From Dimorphilus gyrociliatus (taxonomy: Eukaryota > Annelida > Polychaeta > Dinophilidae): a DNA stretch of 64,000 nucleotides. Of the stretch, positions 53,252 to 64,000 are shown one piece after another (position 1 is the first letter of the stretch; each line of letters starts with the position of its first letter). The DNA lies in contig CAJFCJ010000005.1 in assembly GCA_904063045.1 (NCBI GenBank), positions 2,396,088 to 2,460,087 of the forward strand. Reading direction: 5' to 3'. The notes beneath the pieces were generated by a model that had not been told where the DNA came from, searched no databases, and saw only the letters and a program-made list of their open reading frames with translations. The position numbers and the translations under genes are program-made.

Positions 53252-53650
53252 TCGTAATTGTAGAACGAAGAGATCTTCTAACGATATAAATGTTTTATTT
53301 CTCACGATAACCACTCTATTCGGCTAGAATGAATAAAATAAATCATGAATAAACTATTCTAAGTATTGCAAAGTGACAGCAAAAAATCGATTGATACGGG
53401 ATTAGTAAAACACCTAAATAATAGCGTATACTAGTTATAGTAGTAGTGAATATGATCTACACACGCAATTCGATACCTGCAAGTCCAACGAGTTGACCTA
53501 TTACATAAGAAATATAGAGTACAAAGAATTAAGGTCTAATAACTAAATGAGTCATCATTCTCGATGTATTTTAACAGAAATTCCCCTTATATTGTTAGTA
53601 AAGAATAGACTTTTTATATAGAAAACAACTTTTCAAAGTCATTCTTTCTT

Positions 53651-53682
53651 TTCTCTCTATCTCTCTCTCTCTCTCTGTCTCT
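53651..53682. repeat. (TC)n microsatellite
   Basis: TC dinucleotide run. An (AAT)n run follows at 53765-53784. Otherwise 53252-54227 is AT-rich with no gene seen. Confidence 0.85.
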
Positions 53683-54227
53683 AACTTGTCATCAAAACCA
53701 TAGATATTTTTATTTCTAAAAATAGATTATTACACAATTAACCACGTTTTTTTATTATCAAACTAATAATAATAATAATAATAAAAAATTACTCTTCAAC
53801 CTTTCAATTGCCTAACTAAAAGCAATGTACGAAAAATTTTGTCGCTTAAATCTATTTTTGTACAGAGTGTAGGAGGGTATAGGCTAAAAAATAACTTCGA
53901 TAAAATTGTTCGAGTAATAAAATAAGAAACAATAACTAAATAGATATATATTAATATTTGAATTATATACATGAATAAATGACATAGATAAATAGTATGT
54001 TGTATGATAATTACTATTCTAAAGATTATAGTTCAACAATGTAGAATAGGGAGACACGGAAATGTTGAATAGACGAAGAGAGATTTTAATGTTTTGTAGT
54101 TGAAATATAATATTTACTAAGTATAATAATACGCTTATTGAAATATAAAATTTCAATTGTAATTACTTTATTATTATTAAAATGAATGAAGCATAAATGT
54201 TGAAAAACAGCCAATATTTTGAAGAAA

Positions 54228-54870
54228 ATGCTGCTAAATAGGTTTTGGATTGTTTTTCCAGCTGTTACTTTGTTATATTCTATGTTAATTAATGGAAAAT
54301 GTTTACAATTTAAACCTATTCAAGTTAAAAATATATCTTTTTCTTTAATCAAATCTTTAAAGGATAATCTTATTGGTATGATTACCCAAGGAATTGTTCT
54401 TGCTGAAATAAAAGAAAATTTATATACAATTTCCTTTAATTCTACAAAGGAACATCGTAGATCTATGTATATTTTTGGGGAATATTTTTGCAAAATGAAT
54501 GGTTTTGATACATTCTATCAGAGTGTTTATAACTGTCCTTCGTATAAAAGTAACTCTATTTATATAGGAGTAGGGAAAGGGGGTATAGTTCGTTTGACAG
54601 GAGTGTGTTTTATAGAGGTTCGTTTTAAAGGAAAAATACGTTTTATACACAATTCACTTAATAGAAATGTGTTCTATTGAAGGTGGATTCAAAAGGAAAA
54701 TTACTATTGGAGTTATCAATAGAAATACAAATTTCAGTAAGAATGAAATCTTATTTGACAAAAGACAAGATTTACAGATAGTTTTAAATGCATAACTATT
54801 ACCCAATGTCAGTTATTTAACCCACTGCAATAGAAACTTTGACATAGAATTGGATATTTCAAAGCTTGAA
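54228..54870 (+). pseudogene. Broken SRCR-like exon with signal peptide
   Basis: From the ATG at 54228 there is a signal peptide (MLLNRFWIVFPAVTLLY), then a segment with GEYFCKMNGFDTFYQSVYNC like one SRCR-type module, and then the start of a second (VCFIEVRFKGKIRFIHNSL). The frame stops at 54680, but the neighbouring frame continues with similarity to the later modules (a YEGGF-like stretch, then SYLTHCNRN), so a frameshift and further stops interrupt it. It may be a decayed 5' end, or a decayed duplicate, of the receptor gene that follows. I leave it unjoined. Confidence 0.45.
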
Positions 54871-55561
54871 GGAACTCATCTTTTGAATTATGCTAAAAGC
54901 TTCTTCACATGCTCTAGGAAAGAGTTGCTACAAGCTGTATAGAGGATAAATTGTAGATGCTTGTAAACTGAAAATAGGATGTACCGGAAAAGAGAAGATG
55001 TAAAGAAGAGGCAAGATATTGTAAAGGAATACAGAAGAAACTGAACTGCTTTTACATAACTTACTAATTTTGAATGAGAAAAATATGTTACTTCCACTCA
55101 TGACGCAGGCTATTTGCTTCGGGAGACTGTCTCTCAGTAACATTTACAAAGATGATGAGCACTTTACTTGAAATAGCTTTAGGCTTCTGATCTGACAAAT
55201 GAGCGTATTTCTATAAAACTGACCTCTGTAAAAATAAGTTCACTTTTGTTAAATGTATTATACACCCTTGAATCAACACTTTTACATATCATATTTATTT
55301 TTATTACCTAGCTGAAAAAGAAGTTGAAATTCATTGCCATAACAATGAAACTGACGGAGGAAATTGTTTATTGTTGTTTTTATCTTAATATAGTATTCTA
55401 ATATAATAATTATATGTTTTTTTTATAGAACAGAAAAGTATTGTAGCCAAAATAAAGGAAAACTATCCAATGCTTTATGTGTTAGCTGTCTCTCTTGGGA
55501 AATGCAATGTATATTATCTCAAAACTTCTTTATTAGATTAACAATAGTTTACCATACAATA

Positions 55562-58500
55562 TTCAGACGCATTTACTATAGACAATGAGCAGTTACCAAT
55601 TTTTAGACGTCACTATGGAAAAGTGTATTTACATTGTTTTAATGGTCAACCTATTGAATGTAGTACAGTAATTAAAATTGATTTTACAAATTCAACGAAA
55701 TATTTAAAAAATTGGACATCTGTGAAACAATTTACAAAAGGAAATTGTATTCCTGAATACTGTTCTGATAATCAATCTCTCAAAGGTATGATGAATCTAA
55801 TGGTATTCTTTTGAATAATCTTAATAAATAACTCATTATCTATAGACTTTAAAATAGTAAGGTTTAAAGATTTCTTCAACTATTCGCACGCATCTATAGA
55901 AGTGGATAAAGAGATTATATTTCCGGTGGTAGATATTGATTATATTGGACCCAGATCTGTAAAATTTTCTAACGAAATTACTATGTCAATGATTAATAAA
56001 GTTATTTGTAAAAAATTTCATTTAAAATCGGGAAATGACGTTAATATCTCTAGTCGAGGAGACAGTTTAATCCATTTAACAAATTATAAAGAAAGCCGTA
56101 GCGTTGTTTTCTTCTGTCCTGAAAAATTTTCTAGAATAGAACAATGTCAATATAGAATTTCTACAAAAGTCAATTATTTAATAATATCTTCTGTACGTTG
56201 TAAAAGATATCAAGTATCTGGTAGACATCTAATATCATTTTAATATAAGGTAACGTTTGTTTACTTGCAGATTTTTTATTCAAATTAGTATCATTAAATA
56301 CTAATGAACAGTTGAAGGTAGTTTATGCAAACAGTACAGAGAAACCTGTTTATATTGAAGGAGAAATTCATGGTTTTTTCGAAGGAGTCTGGTATATCTT
56401 TTTCTTAAATAGTAATCTAAAATTTCAAACAAACGTTAGTTTGTAATTTAATTATGGAATAATATTTAAAAGCTTTCCGTTAATTAGATTGTTTGTAATC
56501 ATTTTGGATATAGAGAGAGTACATTGATAAAACTACGTTCAAGGAAGTATCCTCAAAAAGTTGAACTTTTTGAAATAGAATGTTCAAAGTTCTCTTCTTT
56601 CGAAAATTGTCAATTAAATCAAAAAATTTTCCTTCATCCTTTCAAAAGAGTTGAATATTAATTTTCTCTTCCAAATTTAATCATTTATGTAGAATATTTC
56701 AAATTTTAGATATTCTTTATAAAATGTCTAAATTCTTTATCGAAAATATCGAAAAGTATGTGTAAACGTTATCTAAATTTCATTAAATAATTAACATTTA
56801 AAGAGAAAATTGCATCAGATTGCTCATTGAAAGATATATCGAGTTTTAATAGAAAAATATCAACTACTGGTCAAAATATTCCATTCGATCTAATTGGAAT
56901 TTGGTACTTACAAAACGGGTAAAACTGTATTTAGTTTTTGTAACAATTCTTCAAATTTTCGAATCTTTAGAGAAGATTGGTCTATTCAATTGAAAAATGC
57001 TCGAAAACATTTTCTCAGTTGGGTGATTAATAGTTCTTGCGCATACCCCTCCAAGTATGATATTAAGGCAATCCCGTGCAATTTCCCTCTAATTACCTCA
57101 GTCATTTGCGAAGGGAATCTCCGTAATTAATTCACTATAATAAATCAATATATAGAAATACTTATATAATATATATCACAATCGTTAAATAGATATTTTT
57201 AATAATCAAACCGTTGATAACATTACGCAATATCTAAGTTTAACAAACTTTTCCGGCTGTCCAATAGGAACTTTTGAATGTAGATATGGAAGATTTTGCA
57301 TTAGTTCCAATTACGTTTGTGATGGTTATTCGGATTGTTTATATTGGGAGGATGAAGTTAATTGTACATCAATTTATCATTTCAAGTGTACATCGGGTGA
57401 ATTAATTAATGTAAGATTAGTATGCGATATTATAGGTGACTGTAAGGATGGGAGTGACGAAGCAAACTGTTGTAAGTTATATGTTTGTTAAATTCTCGTA
57501 ATTAGCCTATTAATTCAAGAAATATAATAAAACCAGCCTTTCTATGTCAGTCGACAAAGTAAGATTAACGCAAGTTATTAAGGACTCATTTAATAAAGTT
57601 TATAATTTATCAGATGCGATAATGGACAATGTATATATCCGGAAGATTTATGCGATAATCAGAGACATTGCGTTGATAGCAGTGATGAAAACTGTAGTCC
57701 TCGTATGTATAGAACTTGTTAATACTATTCACTACTATTAAATGAAATCAAATCAAAACTAAGCCTGTACCGAAAAGAAATTTCAATGCGGTAATAGATG
57801 TGTACCTATAATTAATCAATGCGATATGAAAACGGATTGTGAAGATATTCTCTCCTCTCATAAATCTTTGTCGTGCTTTAAAGAATTCAACTCAAAGATG
57901 AATAGAACAAGATCATTTTGGCATATATCTTTAAAAGATACTCTTTGTCATCTAATTTACGATTCTATGGAAAATATGCTAATTGAAATTCATTTTCCTT
58001 TCTACAATTTGCAATTTTGTCGTACAAGTAAAAAGTGTCAACAAGGAGAATATAAATGTCAAAAAGTGAACTATTGTATATCAATCAATCAAGTATGCGA
58101 CGGTTTAAGTCATTGTCTATATCTAGATGATGAAATTGATTGCCGTAAGTTTCATCACCTTGAGAAGATTTTATACTGGTTCATATGAAAAAAAGGTCAC
58201 TATTTGCTGTTTAAGAGGATATTGTAAGAAATGAAAAGAAAGCATTGATTACCTAAACCATAAGCAAAACTTATCCTCCCTAACTGCAAATCGACTGGCC
58301 ATTTTTAAGTGAACTAGGGTCAAATTACATAACATTTTAATTTTAATTTTTAATGTTTAGATCATTTTGCACCAAAAGGATATTTTAAATGTCGTTTACA
58401 AAATCGTTATCTAAACTTTTATCAAGTCTGCAATAGAAAACTGGAATGTCTACACGGCAATGACGAATACTATTGTATGTTAAATAAAAATTGCCCTAGA

Positions 58501-60121
58501 AACTGTACATGCAATCAATCTTTTGGAATGATTTGTAATCAATCATCAATAGTCGATTTAATATATGAATCCGCTAGAACAGTTCAACTAATATTACCAA
58601 ATGATAGTATTTATCATTATCTACAAAATTCCGCCTATATCGTCTATTTAAACATTTCGTTTGGACGAATAACGCATTTTCTGATTAGAAATTATCCAAA
58701 TCTAGCTATATTAGACCTACAAAATAATTTAATTAATAAATTAAATAATTCATTAAATATCATTTTATATAAACTGCAATATTTGGATTTAAAAGACAAT
58801 AGAATACAAGAAATTGAAGATTACTTTTTTAAAATTACTCCTAACTTATTACATCTTGATTTATCTAATTCAAATATTCGATTTATAACTAGTAATAAAT
58901 TAAAAGGACTTGAAAAGTTAACCATGTTAATAATAGTTAAAAGTAACTTGTACAACATTGAAAAAGAATCTTTTAAATACTTTCTAAACTTGAAAGTATT
59001 GTTTATGAATAAAACTCATCTTCCGGAAGATTATTTCAGTGATTTTATATATTTTCTACCGAAATTACAATATCTTAAAAGTGAATATTATCAATTTTGT
59101 TGTTTGGTTAAAAGATTTAGTTTTAATCTTCAAAAATGTCAACCAAAAGAGACAGTACTAAAATCTTGTAAACATCTTATAGGATCATTATTTCTAAGGA
59201 TTATAACTTGGATTATAATTGTATTTTGCCTAATTGGGAATATTTTTAGTTTAGTAGCCAAAATAAAATGTTTTAAATCAATAATATACATCTGGCATAT
59301 TGGATTGAATGTTTCGGATATAATTTCAGCCATTTATTTGACAATTATTGGTATTATTGATCAATACTACTTTGGGAAATATATCCAAAATGATATGGCA
59401 TGGCGGAATAGTATTTTATGTAAAACTATTGGAGTTTTTAACAATTTTGCAATCTTATCATCAACTCTATTCATTCTGGTAATTACCATTGATAGATATA
59501 TTGCTTTTAAGAGTCCTTTTAAAAAACATTATATTGAGAAGACTACTGCAATAGCTGTACTTATGGGGATAATCGTATTAGGCTTTATCCTTTCAACTAT
59601 TCCCTTTCTTTTTAATAAAGTTTGATATAAGAAATTCCATTTTGCCATTTCTTCTATGAGTCTTAATATCTATTTTATAGAAATACTATTCAATATCTAC
59701 AGTTTGTTTTACACTGCATCTAACCCGAAAGAAACATAGAGGATGGCAATATTCTTTTATCGTCTTTAGTTGTTTTATGATGTTGATACGTATATCTATA
59801 ATCTTTCTATATACTTCTATTGTGAAAATAGTACTTGGCTCTAAAAAGCTAATAAGTCAATACCACTATAAGAAACGTAAACGCAAAATGTTATCATTTA
59901 GTTTATTAATCGTTATAACTAATACGTTATGCTGGTTCCCAATTTCACTTTTGAATCTAATGGCTACTTTTAATATATCCAATATTTCTGAAAAGATACA
60001 CGTATGGATAATTATCATTCTTTTACCTTTAAATTCATCGTTAAATCCTTATATTTATTCGATTGGTGAAATCTTACTCCTACTAAAACGGCGAAAGATT
60101 AAATCTGAAGTTGAACAGTAA
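55562..60121 (+). CDS. Chimeric LGR-type GPCR: SRCR-like modules, LDLa, LRR and 7TM
   Basis: A multi-exon gene; its 5' end and some joins are uncertain. Visible exons include about 55562-55785, 55848-56221, 56271-56390 and 56489-56660 with SRCR-like Cys patterns (VICKKFHLKSG; VCNHFGYREST with IECSKFSSFENC). LDLa modules follow at 57260-57475 (YVCDGYSDC, GDCKDGSDEANC), 57625-57700 and 57770-58145 (QVCDGLSHC). The LRR plus membrane part is 58380-59619 and 59681..60121, joined in phase 0 over a 61-base intron. Receptor motifs are the LRR N-cap NCPRNCTCNQ, hinge FCC..C, DRYIAF, CWFP and NPYIYSI. LDLa plus LRR plus 7TM is the type C LGR (relaxin receptor/GRL101) design. SRCR-like modules in front would be unusual. 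Confidence 0.75.
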
Positions 60122-60871
60122 AACTTTAAATCTATAATCTGTAGTAGAGTTTTTAATTATCTTTGTTTTCTATGTATAGATTACATATGATGAAGAATTA
60201 TTCTCAACTTAATAAGAATAATCGTTAATAGTTTTTTTTATATCATTATTTTTGTTTCTTTAAAAAAACAAATTAATTAATAATTAATTTCTTTTTTTTT
60301 CAGTATTTCAATTTTTTATGTCAAAAGATAGTTTTTGTTCGAGAAAGCATTTTGAAGATAAGAGTTATCAATTAATAAAATTTGATAAAAGTTTCTTAAA
60401 GTTAAAGATAACTTTTAGAATAATGAAAGTAATCTTTCAAGCTTTTCAAATAATTCATGAACTAAGCGTTTGTATGAATGGAAAATTTTCTGATAAGAAT
60501 ATTCTCTATAATGTATATACTGTTTTACAGTATTACTATTAATACTAAAGTAGTACTTTGTGTTTTTCCTTTAAGATAAAGGAAGATAAATTCAAGATTT
60601 TTCTATACGATCGTTTTGTTTTAACATTCAATGATAACTACGCAAGTGATATATTAAGTTTAGGTTGTTTTCTAAGGAAGATACTCCAAATACAAACTAG
60701 ACGTGGTGAATGAAAAAGATAAAATTAACAATCTCAATTTTATATAGTTATCTTTACAGACTAGGCTAAAGTTGCCCAGATTGGAATATTCTGCATATTC
60801 GTGAAGGAATTTGGTGATAATTGAAAATGCATAAAAAAAAGTAGCAAATATAAGAGCATACTGGAACAAAA
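60122..60871. other. Intergenic after the receptor gene
   Basis: AT-rich. A 74-codon frame at 60318-60542 has no recognisable features and is probably chance. Confidence 0.6.
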
Positions 60872-60945
60872 AGGCTCTGGAGGGATTCGAACCCTCGATC
60901 TCCTGTTTACTAGACAGGCGCTTTAACCAACTAAGCCACAGAGCC
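60872..60945 (-). tRNA. tRNA-Thr (anticodon AGU)
   Basis: 74 bases on the minus strand. Acceptor GGCTCTG pairs with CAGAGCC, the anticodon loop is CTAGTAA within CTGT/ACAG stem sequence, and the T arm contains GGGTTCGAATCCC. Confidence 0.95.
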
Positions 60946-61145
60946 AAGATAAATTCCACAAATTCTTCATCAATTTTGCATGTTTAAAGCTATACAACTA
61001 TGAAAATAGTCATTCTTTCTACAAACAAATAAGTATATTTTATCTGTTGTATATATAATAGAATCAAACTTTTCCAATATTTACAAACATCTATATGTAG
61101 CATACAAAAGTCAATTATTTCTCTTCTCATAAATGTAAAATATAT

Positions 61146-62474
61146 TCAAAAATATTTCAATAGAATCTCTTTTCCATTTTGACTCTTAACTGCAAAGACG
61201 ATAGTACCATTGTTCTTTGTATAACCAAGTATTTGTCCTTCTATTATATCCTTTTGTTGGTAAATTACTGCTGTTTCAAATTTAGTATTGATTGCATATA
61301 TAAAATTTGCATCGAATAGTAGAATACCATTATTTACTAAATTTATAACTAAACTTTTTAAACAAGTTGCGTAATTGATTGAATTCTTGCACTGAAATGT
61401 TGAATTAACTATAATACTTCTGTTGCTGGTTAATTTGTGAATTTTCATATCTGCTTCTAATAAATATAGAGCGTCATCGTAATATTTTGTGTCAATTATC
61501 ATTTTATCTCCGCTATAGGCTATAAAATTATTTGTAGTACAATCGTAAGTTAGGAGATGATCCCTAACTGAGAAGAACATTTGTTGGATTTCATTTTTAT
61601 TGACGGGTTTAGTTCCCCGAGTAATTGTTAGATTTTCATTTTCCTCTATAGCAGTGAGATTTGGAGCAGCTTTTAATATCCTTGCTTTAGTAATACTCTC
61701 GAATTCGACCAAGAGATAGAGACTTCCGTCAGGACCTCGACATATATCGTAATTTTCCGATTGAAATTTATAGTTTAGATCGTGGGCTACTGTTAGCTTT
61801 CTGGCTTCTTCTTCATCCTTGCATGAAGATTTATATTTTCGATAATCCAAGTTGAATATATATTGTTCGTTGAAATTTTCCACATTAATGAATGTAACGT
61901 CATTTGGTGTTTTTAGAATTGCGTACATTTTATTCGAAAAAGAACGAACTCTTGTAATTATTCCATTTACCGAAATTCTTTTCTCTCGTTGATGTTCGAC
62001 CCTATTATTTGTGTAACTCAACTCACCAAGGACAAAATTTTCTACAATTCCTGCTGAATTGTAAACAACTTCCGGTTTAATGACGTCCCTCTGTATCTTT
62101 TGCAGTTTGCTCTTTATTCCTTCAATTTGATCGTCTAATATACCAGAAGCGGAACTCGTCGTAAAATCAGGTGCTCTTTGTAATAGGGAATAATAATCCA
62201 AAACGTTCTTAAGCTCATTTTGCTGTTGTCCATAAAAACTCTTCAATTCATTAAGCAAGCGGGCTTCCTTATTTTTAATTTGCATAACCATATCCCAAGC
62301 TTGAGTGCTAACCTTCTTCATTTCAGTTTGCTTCTTCTGTTCAATTTTTTGTATATCGTCAAAAACTGACTTTTTCAAATGACCAAAATAACTTGTTTTT
62401 CCATGATTTATCTGTTCAGTAGCAGCTCCACTGCGGGGCCCTACTTCTGGATCCGCTTTAGGTTTATCCTCCAT
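61146..62474 (-). CDS. Distant RING-less TRIM-like coiled-coil protein, group B outlier
   Basis: Single exon, 442 residues. The N-terminus is rich in Pro, Gly and Ala (MEDKPKADPEVGPRSGAATE), unlike the Asn/Lys-rich cluster members, and codon use looks less AT-skewed. Coiled coil about 30-135 with SFYGQQQNELKNVLDYY in the position of the FYxEKKxxL hallmark. The C-terminal domain has the same length and closing order (VNNGILLFDANFIYAINTKF, KDIIEGQILGYTKNNGTI), but the EKP linker is gone. It could be the conserved ancestor-like member from which the cluster expanded. Function unknown. Confidence 0.65.
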   Translation of the reverse strand: MEDKPKADPEVGPRSGAATEQINHGKTSYFGHLKKSVFDDIQKIEQKKQTEMKKVSTQAWDMVMQIKNKEARLLNELKSFYGQQQNELKNVLDYYSLLQRAPDFTTSSASGILDDQIEGIKSKLQKIQRDVIKPEVVYNSAGIVENFVLGELSYTNNRVEHQREKRISVNGIITRVRSFSNKMYAILKTPNDVTFINVENFNEQYIFNLDYRKYKSSCKDEEEARKLTVAHDLNYKFQSENYDICRGPDGSLYLLVEFESITKARILKAAPNLTAIEENENLTITRGTKPVNKNEIQQMFFSVRDHLLTYDCTTNNFIAYSGDKMIIDTKYYDDALYLLEADMKIHKLTSNRSIIVNSTFQCKNSINYATCLKSLVINLVNNGILLFDANFIYAINTKFETAVIYQQKDIIEGQILGYTKNNGTIVFAVKSQNGKEILLKYF

Positions 62475-63190
62475 AACTTTTCTTTAATAAATATATCAAA
62501 ATATTTTTAATGTTTTCAATAATGTCAAAAATTTATTTAATTTGTTCTTTTACTTACTTAAGATAATAATTTTGTAAATATACCCTTTTGTTTTAGTAAA
62601 GGAACTCCGTTGTCATTTCGTAATCAACAGTCGGAAAAACGTGACTAATGTAAAAGATACCTGCTACTCTTACCAGTTTTCATTACTTTCCACAAATATA
62701 CATGGGGACGTTTTCGGAGGCAAAACGCAATAAATTCTCACAGCGCCACCTATAAGTTTAGCAGTCTACCTTATAAATTAGAAAATATACTATAAGTTTA
62801 ATAAGTAAATTTTAAAATCATTGCCTGCCGATTTTAGTTAATAAGTACTTTGCTCGAATCATTTATTGCAAAACCTTTTAATAGAATCAAACAACTCGAA
62901 AGCTCTCATTGAAAATAAATTATGAAATTAAGAATTCTTGGAAATCTACCTGAAAATAAAAAAGACTTTCATTATATAAATTAACTATCTATTCTTTTAT
63001 CGAATACTTAATTTTATATTAAATATGTCGTTAAATCTTAATCCTTTGCGATTTTTATATTGAACAGCAGAGATTCTTTTGTTTCTATTGAATACAAAAA
63101 AAGATTTAAAGAATCGTGAACGACTGCTCTGTTCCTTTCTATCTTATTTGCATTCTAAAAATTGAATCAACCTTTATTATTCTGCTTGTT
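62475..63190. other. Intergenic between the group B outlier and the fucolectin gene
   Basis: Divergent 5' flanks of the two genes; no further feature seen. Confidence 0.65.
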
Positions 63191-64000
63191 ATGAAGATGA
63201 AACTGAAATATATTCATTGGATATTCTTATACGTTTTAAGTTAGTATAAACATTCCATTATCAACACTTAAATAAATACCTTTTGCAGTTTTACAGACGA
63301 AAGACAGTCTACAAATTAAAAGCATTGCTAGAAATACTCTATCTTATCAAAGTTCTAGATACCAATTTTTCGATGCTAGCAGGGCTAATGATGATATTAT
63401 AGGCTCTAACGCTGCAACTTGCAGTCATACTTTAAATGATCAAAACGCTTGGTGGGCCACAGATTTAGCTGCAATATATAATATTCAAGAAGTCTACCTC
63501 TTGAATCGAAACTCATTTGGTAAGCTTAAATATTCATAAATATTATTTTAATTGTTTCTTTTAAGATTTCAGATTGGCTAATTTTAAAATTTTGGTAAAA
63601 TATTTCATTCATCAAACTTCAATTGGAAGTCTTTGTTTCTACGAAACGGGAACTGTTAAAAAACCAAATTCAACGAATATCGATCAATATCAAAAATACG
63701 AATGTCCACAAAATACTACTGGTTCATTTATTATAGTAGAATTTCAAGCTAAACAATATCTAACCATTTGCGATATTATCGTTGTTGGTGAATTCGTAAA
63801 AGAATCGAGTATTTATAAGATTACATAATCAAATTAATAATTATTATCTTAAAATTGTATCTTTGCAATAGAAATAATTCATTTAAATTCAAAAATTAAT
63901 AATATTTTTGCCGGAAATGTTGCTAAATCGGAAATGGAAAAATTATTCGATATGAATATTGCAACTTTTATTAAAACAAGACTTTTACCATCACACCCAA
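63191..64000 (+). CDS. Secreted fucolectin-type (F5/8C-like) lectin, 3' end outside window
   Basis: Exons 63191-63239, 63289-63519, 63566-63787 and 63872 to the window end; all joins keep phase 1. Exon 1 is a signal peptide (MKMKLKYIHWIFLYVL). Exons 2 and 3 make a fucolectin/tachylectin-4 (FTP) domain: SYQSSRYQFFDASRANDD, CSHTLNDQNAWWATDLAAI (the WW-x-x-DL core), YLLNRNS, RLANFKILV and a closing CDIIVV. Exon 4 starts a further region that continues past the window. Extracellular fucose- or sugar-binding role by family; calcium-ligand residues were not checked individually. Confidence 0.75.

Noticed and set aside
60318-60542. 74-codon plus-strand frame after the receptor gene
   Set aside because: No domain, signal or conserved motif; likely 3' flank.

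Overview
The window is nuclear DNA of a small-genome animal. It is AT-rich. The spliced genes carry very short introns (about 50-80 bases, GT..AG), genes are densely packed on both strands, and the gene content is metazoan: rhodopsin-type GPCRs, LDLa/LRR receptor, SLC5 and SLC16 transporters, a fucolectin-type lectin, eukaryotic tRNAs and ribosomal protein eL42. Intron size and lectin/receptor repertoire fit a compact-genome lophotrochozoan such as a miniature annelid (Dimorphilus-like). That assignment is inference.

The dominant feature is a clustered gene family with 19 members. Eight (group A) begin with a RING finger followed by a coiled coil and a roughly 250-residue beta-rich C-terminal domain. 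Eleven (group B) lack the RING but keep the coiled coil and the same C-terminal domain. Most members of both groups share a Tyr-Glu-Lys-Pro (EKP) linker motif and a hallmark C-terminal block. The architecture is TRIM-like. Group B fills 3.4-26.7 kb, mostly on the minus strand, with one divergent member at 61 kb. Group A lies at 0-3 kb, 29.5 kb and 37.7-53.3 kb.

Inside the second RING block is one very large gene (39.6-47.3 kb) for a 2546-residue CARD-like/NACHT/leucine-rich-repeat protein, a NOD-like receptor. Its C-terminal half is about 22 copies of a 57-residue double-LRR unit. Just before this block, at 35.2-37.3 kb, is a tandem pair of CD225/IFITM-like two-exon membrane protein genes. 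RING/TRIM-like, NLR-like and IFITM-like genes side by side, together with a secreted PAN-like protein, an SRCR-like/LDLa/LRR GPCR and a fucolectin, suggest an innate-immunity island. That role is inferred from domains and clustering only.

Between the blocks lie ordinary genes: eL42 (RPL36A, minus, three exons), an SLC16-like MFS transporter (minus, five exons), a secreted PAN-like protein, a rhodopsin-type GPCR and an SLC5-type sodium symporter (14 exons). There are five identical tRNA-Gly(UCC) genes between 18.8 and 29.2 kb, one tRNA-Met and one tRNA-Thr. A segmental duplication copied the 5' end of eL42 plus its neighbouring tRNA-Gly to a spot just upstream of the MFS transporter. At 10.2-13.1 kb sits a decayed BEL/Pao-type LTR retroelement remnant. 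The right end holds the large chimeric GPCR gene, a group B gene and the start of a fucolectin gene that runs off the window.
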